Source: Seriola aureovittata (taxonomy: Eukaryota; Chordata; Actinopteri; Carangiformes; Carangidae). Taken from it: a stretch of 64,000 nt of DNA. A program made the translations under genes and the position numbers. Below the pieces are notes generated by a model. It saw only the letters and a list, made by a program, of their open reading frames with translations. It was not told the DNA's origin and made no database searches. Shown here in pieces: positions 11,461-20,305 of this stretch (position 1 is the stretch's first letter; each line of letters begins with the position of its first letter). The stretch spans positions 24,514,001 through 24,578,000 of the forward strand of contig NC_079376.1 in NCBI RefSeq assembly GCF_021018895.1. The letters are read 5' to 3'.

Positions 11461-13210
11461 TCATAAATACAGATTTTTGCACTGTATTAAATGTAAACCT
11501 TTAATTCCAACATGCTAACAGTAAAGATGCTAACACATTAAAACATAAAACACATGACGTTTGTTGCCACTGTCGTCAGTCGTCTGCTCACACTGCAGAA
11601 GACACAGGACCAGGTCCAGGGTCTGTGGTCTGAACTGAGTTCCCTAAGCTCCACATGAGGAGGACTCTATACGACCCCATAAAAACACACACTCACATTT
11701 CCACACAGAGCCCCCCACCCCCCACCCCTCCTCTGAATGTGACATGATGAGGCGTTGATGAGGAGATTAGCTGGTGATCAGTGTACAGGGGCCGACTGCT
11801 GCTAATGTTTGTTCAGGGACCTGGACTCTCTCAGCTGACAGGAAGTGTGTCAGTTCATGTGTGTTTCACTTTTGGGATTATATTCAGGTACACAGAGATC
11901 GACGAATTTAATTGGATTATTGATAACAAATGGTGCGTTTACTTGTTAGTGTAAAGGGAAGATGTGGGTTGAAAACATTTATCTCACAAAATAAAAGCAG
12001 GACAGGTCACATGTTCTCAGTATAAACATACTATGGATCATATTTAGCTGCTGAATAATGCTCACTGATTTGGTCAGAAGTGACTGTGGATCTACATTCT
12101 GCCCTGATCCAGGTTCCACTTTTTTTCCGGAGCCACCTTAAGACCCTTATCATTCCAGTTTTTATTGTAAATATGCAGTTAATCAACGTACATAATTAAG
12201 TAATGGCTGTGGAGGCAACTTCACGGTTTTTAGGACCCGTGAGGGTGTGAGGTCCCACTTGGTAATCCAGCCTTGTTTTCATATGACCCCAGAGTGTCGG
12301 ATGTAGCAAATCCCAGCACAGAGACAGCGCACAGACTCACCGCAGCAGCTTCCAGCCACACAGCCACAAGAAGAGCTGCAGTTTCAAGGTGTTTTACTAG
12401 AACGATGATGATGAACGTCTTCCAGACGCACACACACATGGGAATCCCTCACACCTCAACCTGTCATCCAACATGAAGCATCCGAATGATTCAAATGAAG
12501 GTGTGGACGGGCTGTTAGGACCACTGGAGGTGTCATGTCCCGTCTAGCTGTGGCCTGGACACAACATGAATACATTTTCCCCAAGTACCAAGAAGCCACA
12601 GGAACAATTTACTAGACTGTTAACTGCTGTATTTATTTACAAAATGCTTCTCAACAGGAAGAGAGTGGGTTTCAGCTTCAGGGTGGACAAAATAACTCAA
12701 AGCAAAATACATCAACTAACCTTCCTAACTGACAAAAACAGGAGAAAAGGTGACCAAAAGTAAAAAGGCAGTCCACCGCTACAAACTCTCAAATTACAAC
12801 AAGGCACATAGGTACATAGATGTGTGGCTGGTTGGGACAGAAGGAAGATGTGGTTCTCTCCCCTCGCAACTCGGCCACGCCATCTTACTTCCTCACAGTC
12901 CCATACACCGTGTCGATCGGCCAACTCCTCCACTGTCGGTTATGTTTGAACATGTCCTAACCATGGCGACGATGGATAAAGAGGAAGAGTCTTCACCATG
13001 ATCTGAGGTCTGTGTTTGAAGGTTTAGAAATAAAGAAAGATTCATTTAGTTTGATATGTTTGCTGTGTTTACCTCGACCAGACTTTACCACTGCCGAAAA
13101 ATTAAAATAAATACGAAAACAACAATGGATCCTTTTGTTGATTCAGTTGATTTTATGTCCATGACTACAGTCATTGTATCATCTTTTTATTCTCCAGGTT
13201 CTACAGTCTT
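11461..13210. other. Intergenic sequence without recognised gene
   Basis: No coding exon with family resemblance is seen. A C-rich patch lies at 11709-11730. Short frames between 12230 and 13000 show no motif or splice context that would make them exons. Confidence 0.4.
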
Positions 13211-13271
13211 CAGTCAGTCAGTCAGTCAGTCAGTCAGTCAGTCAGTCAGCAGGTTGGGTTAGGGTTAGGGT
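13211..13271. repeat. (CAGT)n array abutting telomere-like TTAGGG units
   Basis: Ten CAGT units (13211-13249) are followed at once by 'GGGTTAGGGTTAGGGT' (13256-13271), about two and a half vertebrate telomere repeats. Short interstitial TTAGGG stretches are not rare in fish, and this one is small. Confidence 0.85.
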
Positions 13272-13674
13272 GAGTTGACATAAAAAATGTACTATTGAAT
13301 ATTTCAGTATTTTTAAAATCAAGTACTCCAGTACTTTAACTCAAGTAAAAACTTCACTGAACAACTTTGTTTGTATTGGAGTCATATTTGACCAGGAGGA
13401 TCTATAGTGTGACTCAAGTGATAAAAACTTATACAACAAAAAACAACAACACGACCGCTGTCGTAACAGTAGGCAAAGAAAAAAATAACTCAGCGAATGG
13501 TTAACATGGCAGCAACAGCGCACACTCTCTCCTTGAAGACACTGGTTGGAGAGTAACAGAAGTCGCTGTGTGAAGAATGAAAGAGGAGATTCACGCCTTC
13601 ACAGATCCGGACACATGCTGTGTAAAGTGAACACGATTTTTTGATTGTTGGTTTCAGAAGCTCAAAGCTAAAAC

Positions 13675-13737
13675 TAGATAGATAGACAGATAGACAGACA
13701 GATAGATAGATACTTTATTCATCCCCTAGGGGAAATT
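13675..13737 (-). mobile_element. LINE 3' tail (reverse) with (GATA/GACA)n
   Basis: GATA/GACA tetranucleotides (13675-13711) run into 'TACTTTATTCATCCCC' and 'AGGGGAAATTC'. This is the reverse complement of the common LINE ending GAATTTCCC..GGGGATgAATAAAGTA-(TATC)n. Only the terminus is present. Confidence 0.7.
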
Positions 13738-13804
13738 CATGTGTCCATTAGCTCATTGTTGATAATAATAATAAGCAATGAGCTAATGGACACATGACTT
13801 TCCC
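13730..13804. repeat. Near-perfect hairpin, ~29-bp stem
   Basis: The arm at 13738-13758 and the arm at 13776-13796 are perfect reverse complements over 21 bp. They are separated by a 17-nt loop made largely of GATAATAATAATAAG. Allowing one mismatch, the stem extends outward to 13730 and 13804. The outer end overlaps the LINE tail. Confidence 0.9.
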
Positions 13805-14153
13805 AAATTATGATTATTATAGAGGAAACAATTAAAAGACTAAAATAAAAAATGTGTTTTTAAAAATAAAGCCTTTCGCCATTCAGCAAAAACATTTCTA
13901 AAGAAAGAATATGCTAAAAAATATGGTATAGTTTTGTTAAATAATCTTGATTTCAATGTAAAATATATGGGCCTATTCATATATACTGTAATTTGGTGTC
14001 ATTTTACGTAAAGTCCTGATCTTTCCCTAACATTAGTTTTCATATATAACCTCACCAAACCTTAAGCATTGCAGTAACATAAAGGTCAGTTCATACCACC
14101 TGTGGCGGCGTAGACCCTGTGTGGACGTGTGCTTGCAGCCCAAATATTTGCGT

Positions 14154-14296
14154 CCACGTGACTGTCTGCACATCAACTGAGCATGCTCCAGAAAACAAGA
14201 TGGAGTCTTGTTTTGAAGAGAGGTTCTGCGAGGAGATCTGGCGTTACCCACATTCCTATGATTCTTCTATGGAACAATACAAAGACAGTCACGTGG
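14154..14296. repeat. 14-bp perfect inverted repeat
   Basis: 'CCACGTGACTGTCT' at 14154-14167 is exactly complementary to 'AGACAGTCACGTGG' at 14283-14296, with 115 bp between. The arms contain CACGTG E-boxes. It may be a small inverted-repeat element or chance, and no target duplication is evident. Confidence 0.6.
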
Positions 14297-14450
14297 CATT
14301 GAACTCCTGACCCTGGTCTCCTGGTCAAGTTAAGTGGTCACACAGTATATTTTCTTTTGTTTGCCTTGCTCTCGTTCTCGTCTTCTACTTCTTGAGTTTT
14401 GGCTGGACCACAACAGCAGAACCAGCCCTATAATCTGGAATGTCCCTAAC

Positions 14451-15130
14451 TCACTGACTGACTGACTGACTGATGATATTTCCACCAATGGTCAGTCTAG
14501 TGCCTTGTCACTGAGTTGGAGCTTTCTGGTACAAACAGGTTCTATCAGGGAGGTGTTAACAGCTGCAGTGTTAACAACTTAGCTCATTGTCTCTAGATTT
14601 AGAGACTTGTTTTAAAAGGGCAGTTTACTGAGCCGCTCTGGTTTCCCAGCTGCGCAGGAACTGCAGGGAAGAGGAGAAGCACTTCCAATACACAGAGCCT
14701 GGCCTCCATTACAGGAAATAAACTACTTTGATTCCATGTATCATTATTACTAAAGGAGGCAGAGGAAGAACTAAACATAAGACACACAGAGCAGAGAGAG
14801 CAGGAGAGAGGGAGGGAGAGAGAGAAGTAATCAGTAACAAGGCTTGTACTAACGACTATGACCAACTCTATATATCAAACAGAGGAAGTTAGACACAAAG
14901 ACCTGCCTCTAATAAAAGTCTGTAACGTTCTGGAGCTGAAGTAAATAAAGACTAAACTATTGTGGATCCAGACGGAGGCTGTGCTCTGTGTGAGAGACTG
15001 AATAACAAACAGTCTGTCTCTTCTAACTTTCTCTCCGAGTGAGTGTGTGTTTGGTGATTCTGTCAGATGACGGCGTAGTTATAAAATTTAAAAAAATTAA
15101 AGATTTTACCAGAGGCGGTCCAGACATTTA
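14451..15130 (+). repeat. Dispersed repeat family B, copy 1
   Basis: About 0.65 kb shared with 61636-62375 (same orientation) and in part with 59255-59610 (opposite). Shared blocks include an ACTGACTGACTG start, 'AGTGCCTTGTCAC.GAGTTGG', 'AACAGGTTCTATC', 'TTAGCTCATTGT.TCTAGATT', 'CAGGGAAGAGGAG.AGCACTT', 'TATCATTATTACTAAAGGA' and 'TCTTCTAACTTTCTCTC'. No reading frame is conserved. It is an interspersed element whose family I cannot name. Confidence 0.8.
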
Positions 15131-15557
15131 GTTTAGACCCAGTCTCTCTTCTTGGAGTTGTGATACATTAGCGCCACTAACTGGAGTGGAGTGTGGATCG
15201 GGAAATGCACGTGTGCAGCGCTAGACTGACGCAAACCCTTAAAACTATATGAATTTCCATTCATACTAGTTGGTATATGAATGAAAAATCTGCAGCAGGT
15301 CCCTGACTTAAGGAACATACATGTTGCATGTTCCAGACATGTTCCTGAACGATGTGTTCCTGCTTCTACTTTGCTGCACGTTGCACATGATATGACCTGC
15401 AGCCTTAAAGGCGTTGGTATGCTTCATATGGAGAGTGCTCCAAATACACTGCTTCAAGCACATCAGAACCAAAGCTGTATACCTCTCTCTCTCTCTCTCT
15501 CTCCCTTCTCTTTCCCTGCCCCCCCTTTCTTTCTTTCTCTCCTCCTGTTGCTCGCAG

Positions 15558-15659
15558 GTCCTCTATCTCCAGAGCTGAAGAGTTGGGATCTGCAAATGCA
15601 AACCACCTACCGCCCCCATGAGCCTGTTCAACACCTGCTGCTCAATTTATTGTAATAAA
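15558..15659 (+). other. Possible terminal exon (splice acceptor to poly-A signal)
   Basis: A strong pyrimidine tract (CT-rich from about 15482, then CCCTTTCTTTC..CTCCTCCTG) ends in 'TTGCTCGCAG' at 15548-15557. An open segment of about 32 codons follows, reading ...LSPELKSWDLQMQTTYRP... The stop TAA at 15653-15655 overlaps an AATAAA signal (15654-15659). This is the anatomy of a short last exon. No upstream exon was found and the peptide resembles nothing I know, so this is only a candidate. The alternatives are a conserved non-coding element or coincidence around a CT microsatellite. Confidence 0.2.
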
Positions 15660-15929
15660 TAATTATTATTATTACTGTTATTAGCCATCACTATTACTTT
15701 TATCAGTAGAAACATTACAGACTATGAGGAACATGAAATTGAAATGAATTTAGTACATTTTATACAATTATTATTTAAATGTAATGGAACTTATGCGTGG
15801 CTAACTAAATATTTTTTGGTTGTAGCAATAAAAAAATGGCCTGGACATCATGTGCTTGTTTCATCATTTCATCATTTCATAACAATTTGAATCTAATTTT
15901 AACAGAAACAGCAGAAGTTGACTGACATT

Positions 15930-16190
15930 GTCATTTTAAACCCAGTGATAGTGATAACCCAGAATTTGTTTTGTTTTTGTTGTTGTTGTTTTTTAACCCA
16001 ATTTTTGGTAGCTTTAATTCAACAACATAATCATTTTACCCATAACCCAACGTGCTGCATCAAACCTATAAACCAACCCTGCTGGGTTAAAACAACCCAT
16101 GCTTGGGTCGGTCCCTTTTTGACACAGCATTGGGTTACCAGAATAATCGGGATTACATTTAACCCAGTTTTAAGCGTGTACAGACCAATC
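15930..16190. repeat. Interspersed TGGGTT/AACCCA repeat
   Basis: Repeated AACCCA and TGGGTT words occur in both orientations ('GCTGGGTTAAAACAACCCA' near 16081-16099, also 'CATAACCCAACG', 'CATTGGGTTACC' and 'TTAACCCAG'). This matches a common fish repeat with internal palindromes. No coding sequence is seen. Confidence 0.6.
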
Positions 16191-16498
16191 GACTTGACTG
16201 TCTGAATGGCCACATGGAAAAGCTGTGGTCGTACAACGGGGGTGAGTTTGAATCCCGCCCAGGTTCACCTGCAGAAACCTGAGTGAAGTGAAATGTTTGT
16301 AATTGTCTGAAAGTTTCATAAATTGACCCCCCCCCCCCGCCCCCACCAGTCCCATTGTGAAGTGAGAGAGTAATTCATCTGAAACAAACTGAACCTTAAT
16401 ACAGAATGAAGAGGCTGACTGACACCACTCAAACTCGCCTATGATTGGAGGAAATTGAAGCATTGTACAACTGAGCCCACTCTCTCTTATTTCACACA

Positions 16499-16508
16499 TA
16501 TATATATA

Positions 16509-16549
<41 letters not shown>
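16499..16549. repeat. (TA)n-(TG)n microsatellite
   Basis: A short TA run (16499-16509) is followed by about 18 TG units. Confidence 0.95.
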
Positions 16550-16552
<3 letters not shown>

Positions 16553-16639
16553 GTATGGGAATAAATTCAAAACCCTTACATGAGAATAACCAAAATCTAT
16601 CTATCCATCTATTGGCTGTTTTCTCTTCCGATGTTGTGA

Positions 16640-17140
16640 TTATGTAAATTATGCAGATGCTACTTTTCCCCCTGCAGTCAGATGTAAAAGGACATCAGTG
16701 TCAAATCCTGGACAGCCCTCACCATGTATTTATCCCCTCTTGGAGGGACGCATTACCAAGTCTGCCTGTTTTATTTGCCGTATTTAACCAGGTTTTACAG
16801 ATCAGGGCTCTGATATATAAAGATGCATCTGCTATTGTAGCTTTGTGAGTCCTCTGCCTCCATCTGCAGCCTGATTGACGCTTCTATTCACCTATAAGTG
16901 CTGCCTTCACGGCGCTTTTCCCCAGCTTTTAATTTCAAATGGATGTTTCGTTTTATAGCAATCCCTTTTGACTTGCTCCTTTCACTGCCACTTGGAAGTA
17001 GAAATATAGAAATAAATGTGAAAATAATAACAGCATTTGGCCCCCTTTTTTTTTTCTTCTTCTTCTTCACCTCTCCCGTCTCTGCACTCGGCTGGAATCA
17101 CAGTGTGACTGTATTACAGAAAAGGCTTTTCAGCAAGAAA
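16640..17140. other. Candidate conserved non-coding block 3 kb upstream of gsc
   Basis: Complex, non-repetitive sequence of about 500 bp, with motifs such as TTTAATTTCAAATGG, AAATAATAACAGC and CAGCCTGATTGACG. No gene-like reading frame has family resemblance, and the sequence is distinct from the microsatellites on both sides. Its position near gsc makes an enhancer plausible, but conservation is untested. Confidence 0.3.
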
Positions 17141-17203
17141 AACATGTTTCCATATCAAAAGGCAACAACAAGCGGGGGCTTCTCTCACATTCATGCATGT
17201 GCA

Positions 17204-17225
17204 GGGGGGGGGGGGGGGGGGGGGG
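17204..17225 (+). repeat. Poly(G) tract, 22 bases
   Basis: An uninterrupted G22 run. Confidence 0.9.
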
Positions 17226-18439
17226 TTCCTTGTCCCCCTCGTGCTGCCTGCACAAAAATAAAATATGTCGCCGTCAAATTACATCCACCTGTAAATGATC
17301 TGAACTGGAATGTAGACAGGGAATAAAATTTAAATTTAATTTTAGACCTACAATTCCTGTTTTTGCCTTTCATATTACCAGAAATGTGTAAGAAGTGAAT
17401 GAGTAAGCTCAACCTAAGGGCTAAACCTGCTGAATCTACAGGTCCCTTTAATAGACTATATGTGGGACTCCTAAGTGCTGCGGCTGGTAAAAGTCATTAA
17501 GACGAGAGGAGATTTAGTCATTAAGAAGAAGACAAAATAAAACTGAGGCACCTCCAGTGAGTGTAGCTGCTTCGAGGTGACAGGGATTCTTCTTCACCAC
17601 ATTTATAAAGGTTTTAATTTTGAACAAAATGAGGAGCTGAGGTGGGTGTTTTACAGAGACACGTGGTTGTGACTGTTTGACACCTTTAAATCCAGATTGA
17701 AACTGATGCTTTAAAGACATATTTTATTTTCAACTGTGGTTTTTAAACAGTGCTGGAGATTAACTCTGATTCAGAACCCACCGGCAGTGATGGACACTGG
17801 GACATTTTAAGGTCTGACTGGACTGGATCCACCGCACAGAAACAGACACACACAGTCTTAGAAGAATTAAACATTTCCTCAAGCCTGAATGATCTGTATT
17901 TGCTATTTACAGCATAATGAACAGGAAACTGCAAAGTGGAACAAGGGCGGAAGTTAAGGAACAAGAGGAGAGCTACGTGTATTGTGTTTCATATGCAGAG
18001 ACACGGTGCAGCAGTGACGCCCATCTCTCAGCTGCATGAGGCTCTGCACAGGATGGAAAATACAGCAAATGAAGAAAATTGTTACATAAAGAAGCTGTGA
18101 GGTCTAACGCAACTCTTCTAATGTGTGCAGAAATCACATTTCTTTTTTAAGGCATTGAAAAATCTCTGCATGGAGGCTGGAGGCGCATTGTGTTGTTGTT
18201 TTCCCCCTCCAAAATAAAAGGAGAGTAAAACGATAAATAACATTTTTTCAAAATAATTGAGAGCAAGGAATGATTTTTCAGTTATTTCTTTCTGTATGTC
18301 TATCTTTTTTTTTTAAAAATAAATAAATAAATAAAACATCAAGTACAATTTAGATTCAGGAGTCTGAAATCTGGATAAATATTTTCATCTGTAATTTCAA
18401 AAAGCCTGTAAAATAAAAATGATTGGTGTTTCGCAGCTG
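17226..18439. other. Intergenic sequence upstream of gsc
   Basis: No gene or clear transposon is recognised. A short (AAAT)n run lies near 18316-18333. Confidence 0.4.
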
Positions 18440-18960
18440 AACTCTTGAGTTGATGGAAATCAATTGTTTTAGCGCATTAGCTGCGGACAATCAGCCTCAT
18501 TTCCCATCTCTTAACGGCGCGTTTTAAAAATCACAATCTTATCTGTGCGCCTGCCGCAAGCCTGTGTTAACACCCCATTGAGTGTTAAATGCAATCAACG
18601 AGTCCCATTAAGGTCTGAACTGGGAATCCACGTTCCTCCACAGCAGCCGCCACCCACCCCCACCCCCCCCACCCCCCATCCACCACCTCCACCTCCAATC
18701 AGCCCATGTTGATTAGCCGTGTAAATACGCAATACGTTCTCTTTTTCCAGGATTGAATAGAGGCGATAATGGGCCGTTATCTTATCCCGGGGAGGGTGGA
18801 GGTGAGGAGGCGGCGTTGTTGACCCGCAGAGAGGGAGCTGCTGTCGGGGAGGAAACGCCGCTGATCTGCTTCCCGCGGAGAGGCGATGGAGGGCGGATAA
18901 TGAGATGAAGCGCTGATATATCGCTGAGCGGCTCCTGTCTGCTGCAGAAACACGGTTAAT
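18440..18960. other. Candidate conserved regulatory block 1 kb upstream of gsc
   Basis: Complex sequence with many ATTAGC/GATTAG/TAATGG motifs, for example 'GCGCATTAGCTGCGGACAAT', 'GTTGATTAGCCGTGTAAAT' and 'GGCGATAATGGGCC'. A C-rich simple stretch interrupts it at 18649-18695. It lies close to the gsc promoter and has no coding character beyond a composition-driven frame on the minus strand. The enhancer role is inferred. Confidence 0.35.
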
Positions 18961-19114
18961 ATTCATTTACTCATGCAGGGACAAAATAAAAACCTTTGAT
19001 TACACTTTACTGCACCTTCACACACACCACGCTACAGGTAGGTGGCTTGTTTTATTATCCCGCCGCGGGACTATTTATACCAACCTTAAATTAATCATCA
19101 ATATTACTTTCAGA

Positions 19115-19146
<32 letters not shown>

Positions 19147-19611
19147 TATTTGTTCAGAGATAGACTCGAGCTTGGCGCGGAATGCACCGGCTCATATTTT
19201 ATTTTTGTTCTGTAAATTAACTGGAAAAAATAGAATAAAAATATTAATAATAATAACAATAATAATAAAATGTTGTTTCTGTGTGAAATAAAGTTATTTG
19301 GATAAATTAAAAGCTTAATTACTTTTTCCTTGAAATGATTTAATACATCACTTTAAGCACTGAGCTGCTGTGAGCTGCCGTTAAATGGTTTATTATTTAC
19401 TACAATAAAACATGTTTCACCTTAAACAACGAGTTAAAAAAAACTCTGAAGCAGTTTAATGCGAGGATCATGAACTGGTTATTTTAGGTTTGGTTGTCCA
19501 CCTCTCTGAACTGATGGGAAAAGGCCCAGTCTTCATCATCCTCCTCTTCCTCGGTGTAAACACTGATATAAATGTATCCCATTTATTATGATGCCTTCAC
19601 TGACGAGGAAA

Positions 19612-19622
19612 TAATCGGATTA
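19612..19622. promoter_or_regulatory. P3K palindrome (K50 homeodomain dimer site)
   Basis: The palindrome TAATCGGATTA is the reverse complement of TAATCCGATTA. That sequence is the P3K site through which Goosecoid is reported to bind and repress its own promoter. It lies about 137 bp upstream of the TATA box. Each half-site (GGATTA) is the preferred site of K50 homeodomains such as Goosecoid and Otx. The motif is seen directly; autoregulation here is by analogy. Confidence 0.7.
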
Positions 19623-19660
19623 CTCTGTAGCAAGAGTTTCCAAAAGTCTCCAAACAGTGC

Positions 19661-19727
19661 GGATTATCTTAATTGAATTAATTCTTAATACACAGATCTG
19701 CGGCCGTTTCAGCAGCTGATCTCAGAC
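19661..19727. promoter_or_regulatory. Homeodomain/FoxH1/Smad motif cluster of the gsc promoter
   Basis: In order: GGATTA (19661-19666, K50/Otx half-site), TAATTGAATTA (19670-19680, matches P3 TAATYNRATTA for paired-like dimers such as Mix), AATACACA (19687-19694, reverse complement TGTGTATT, matching FoxH1 TGT(G/T)(T/G)ATT) and CAGAC (19723-19727, Smad box). Vertebrate gsc promoters respond to Nodal/Activin through proximal homeodomain and FoxH1/Smad elements. The tight cluster next to the TATA box fits this. Binding is inferred. Confidence 0.6.
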
Positions 19728-19744
19728 CAGCCCTTGCTCCGCCG

Positions 19745-19752
19745 TGACGTCA
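19745..19752. promoter_or_regulatory. Perfect CRE palindrome
   Basis: TGACGTCA lies 6 bp upstream of the TATA box. It is a full CREB/ATF consensus in a core-promoter position. Confidence 0.65.
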
Positions 19753-19758
19753 GCAGTG

Positions 19759-19765
19759 TATAAAA
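19759..19765 (+). promoter_or_regulatory. gsc TATA box
   Basis: TATAAAA is followed about 30 bp later by the expected start region (near 19789), giving a 5' UTR of about 200 nt before the ATG at 19990. The start position is estimated from TATA spacing, not observed. Confidence 0.75.
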
Positions 19766-19865
19766 CCAGCCCTGCTCTCAGCTGGTCCCATCAAACACCA
19801 CCAGTTCGCATCGCCGACACGAGCTCGCGGAGCTGCAGGGAGAAACGTCCCCTTTCAGACGCAAC

Positions 19866-19880
19866 ATGACGCAGTTTTAG
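19866..19880 (+). promoter_or_regulatory. Minimal upstream ORF in the gsc 5' UTR
   Basis: ATG-ACG-CAG-TTT-TAG encodes four residues, with A at -3 and A at +4. It lies 109 nt before the gsc start codon and downstream of the predicted transcription start. It could lower or tune translation of gsc mRNA. It is too short to be judged by coding statistics. Confidence 0.4.
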
Positions 19881-19989
19881 GAAACTTTTTTATTTGTCCA
19901 CGGAGAGCGGAAATCTGTCAGGAGCATTTTTTTTTTTTACTTCACCGAGCAGTTTTCACCTTTCCTCACTTCTTCCCGTCTCCGGTGTG

Positions 19990-20305
19990 ATGCCCGCCGG
20001 GATGTTCAGCATAGACAGCATCCTGTCCGGACGGCCGAGCTGCAAGGAGCCGCTGCTGCTGCACCGGAGCGGCCCGGTGGTGCTGTCCGCCGGCCTCACG
20101 GACTCTATCTACACCGACTACAACGGACTGTACTCGGCCACGTGTGGGCCCTCTCCTTCCGGGATTCAGTCTGTGAACGGGACCAGGATAGGATATAACG
20201 GCTACTACTACGGACAGCTTCAAGTCCAGGGCGCCGGAGGAGGGCCGCCGTGCTGCGGCTCTGTGCCCGGCCTCAGCCCGCAGCAGTGCCCTTGCATCCC
20301 GGCAG
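19990..20305 (+). CDS. gsc: gsc coding exon 1
   Basis: Encodes residues 1-105 plus the first base of codon 106. It carries the eh1/GEH repressor motif (FSIDSIL) near the N-terminus and the conserved [13 protein letters not shown] segment. The donor is GCAG|GTAGG at 20305/20306. The exon is GC-rich compared with its surroundings. Confidence 0.95.

Noticed and set aside
13730..13804. A microRNA gene
   Set aside because: The stem is almost perfect and overlaps a LINE tail, unlike conserved microRNA precursors. Kept only as a hairpin observation.
16898..17326. 142-codon + strand frame 3 kb upstream of gsc
   Set aside because: It runs through T-rich and G22 simple sequence, and the peptide has no family signature.
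18595..18966. 123-codon minus-strand frame
   Set aside because: Gly-rich part comes from the C-rich simple tract at 18649-18695. No family resemblance.
19966..20223. 85-codon minus-strand frame over gsc exon 1
   Set aside because: Antisense shadow of a GC-rich coding exon.
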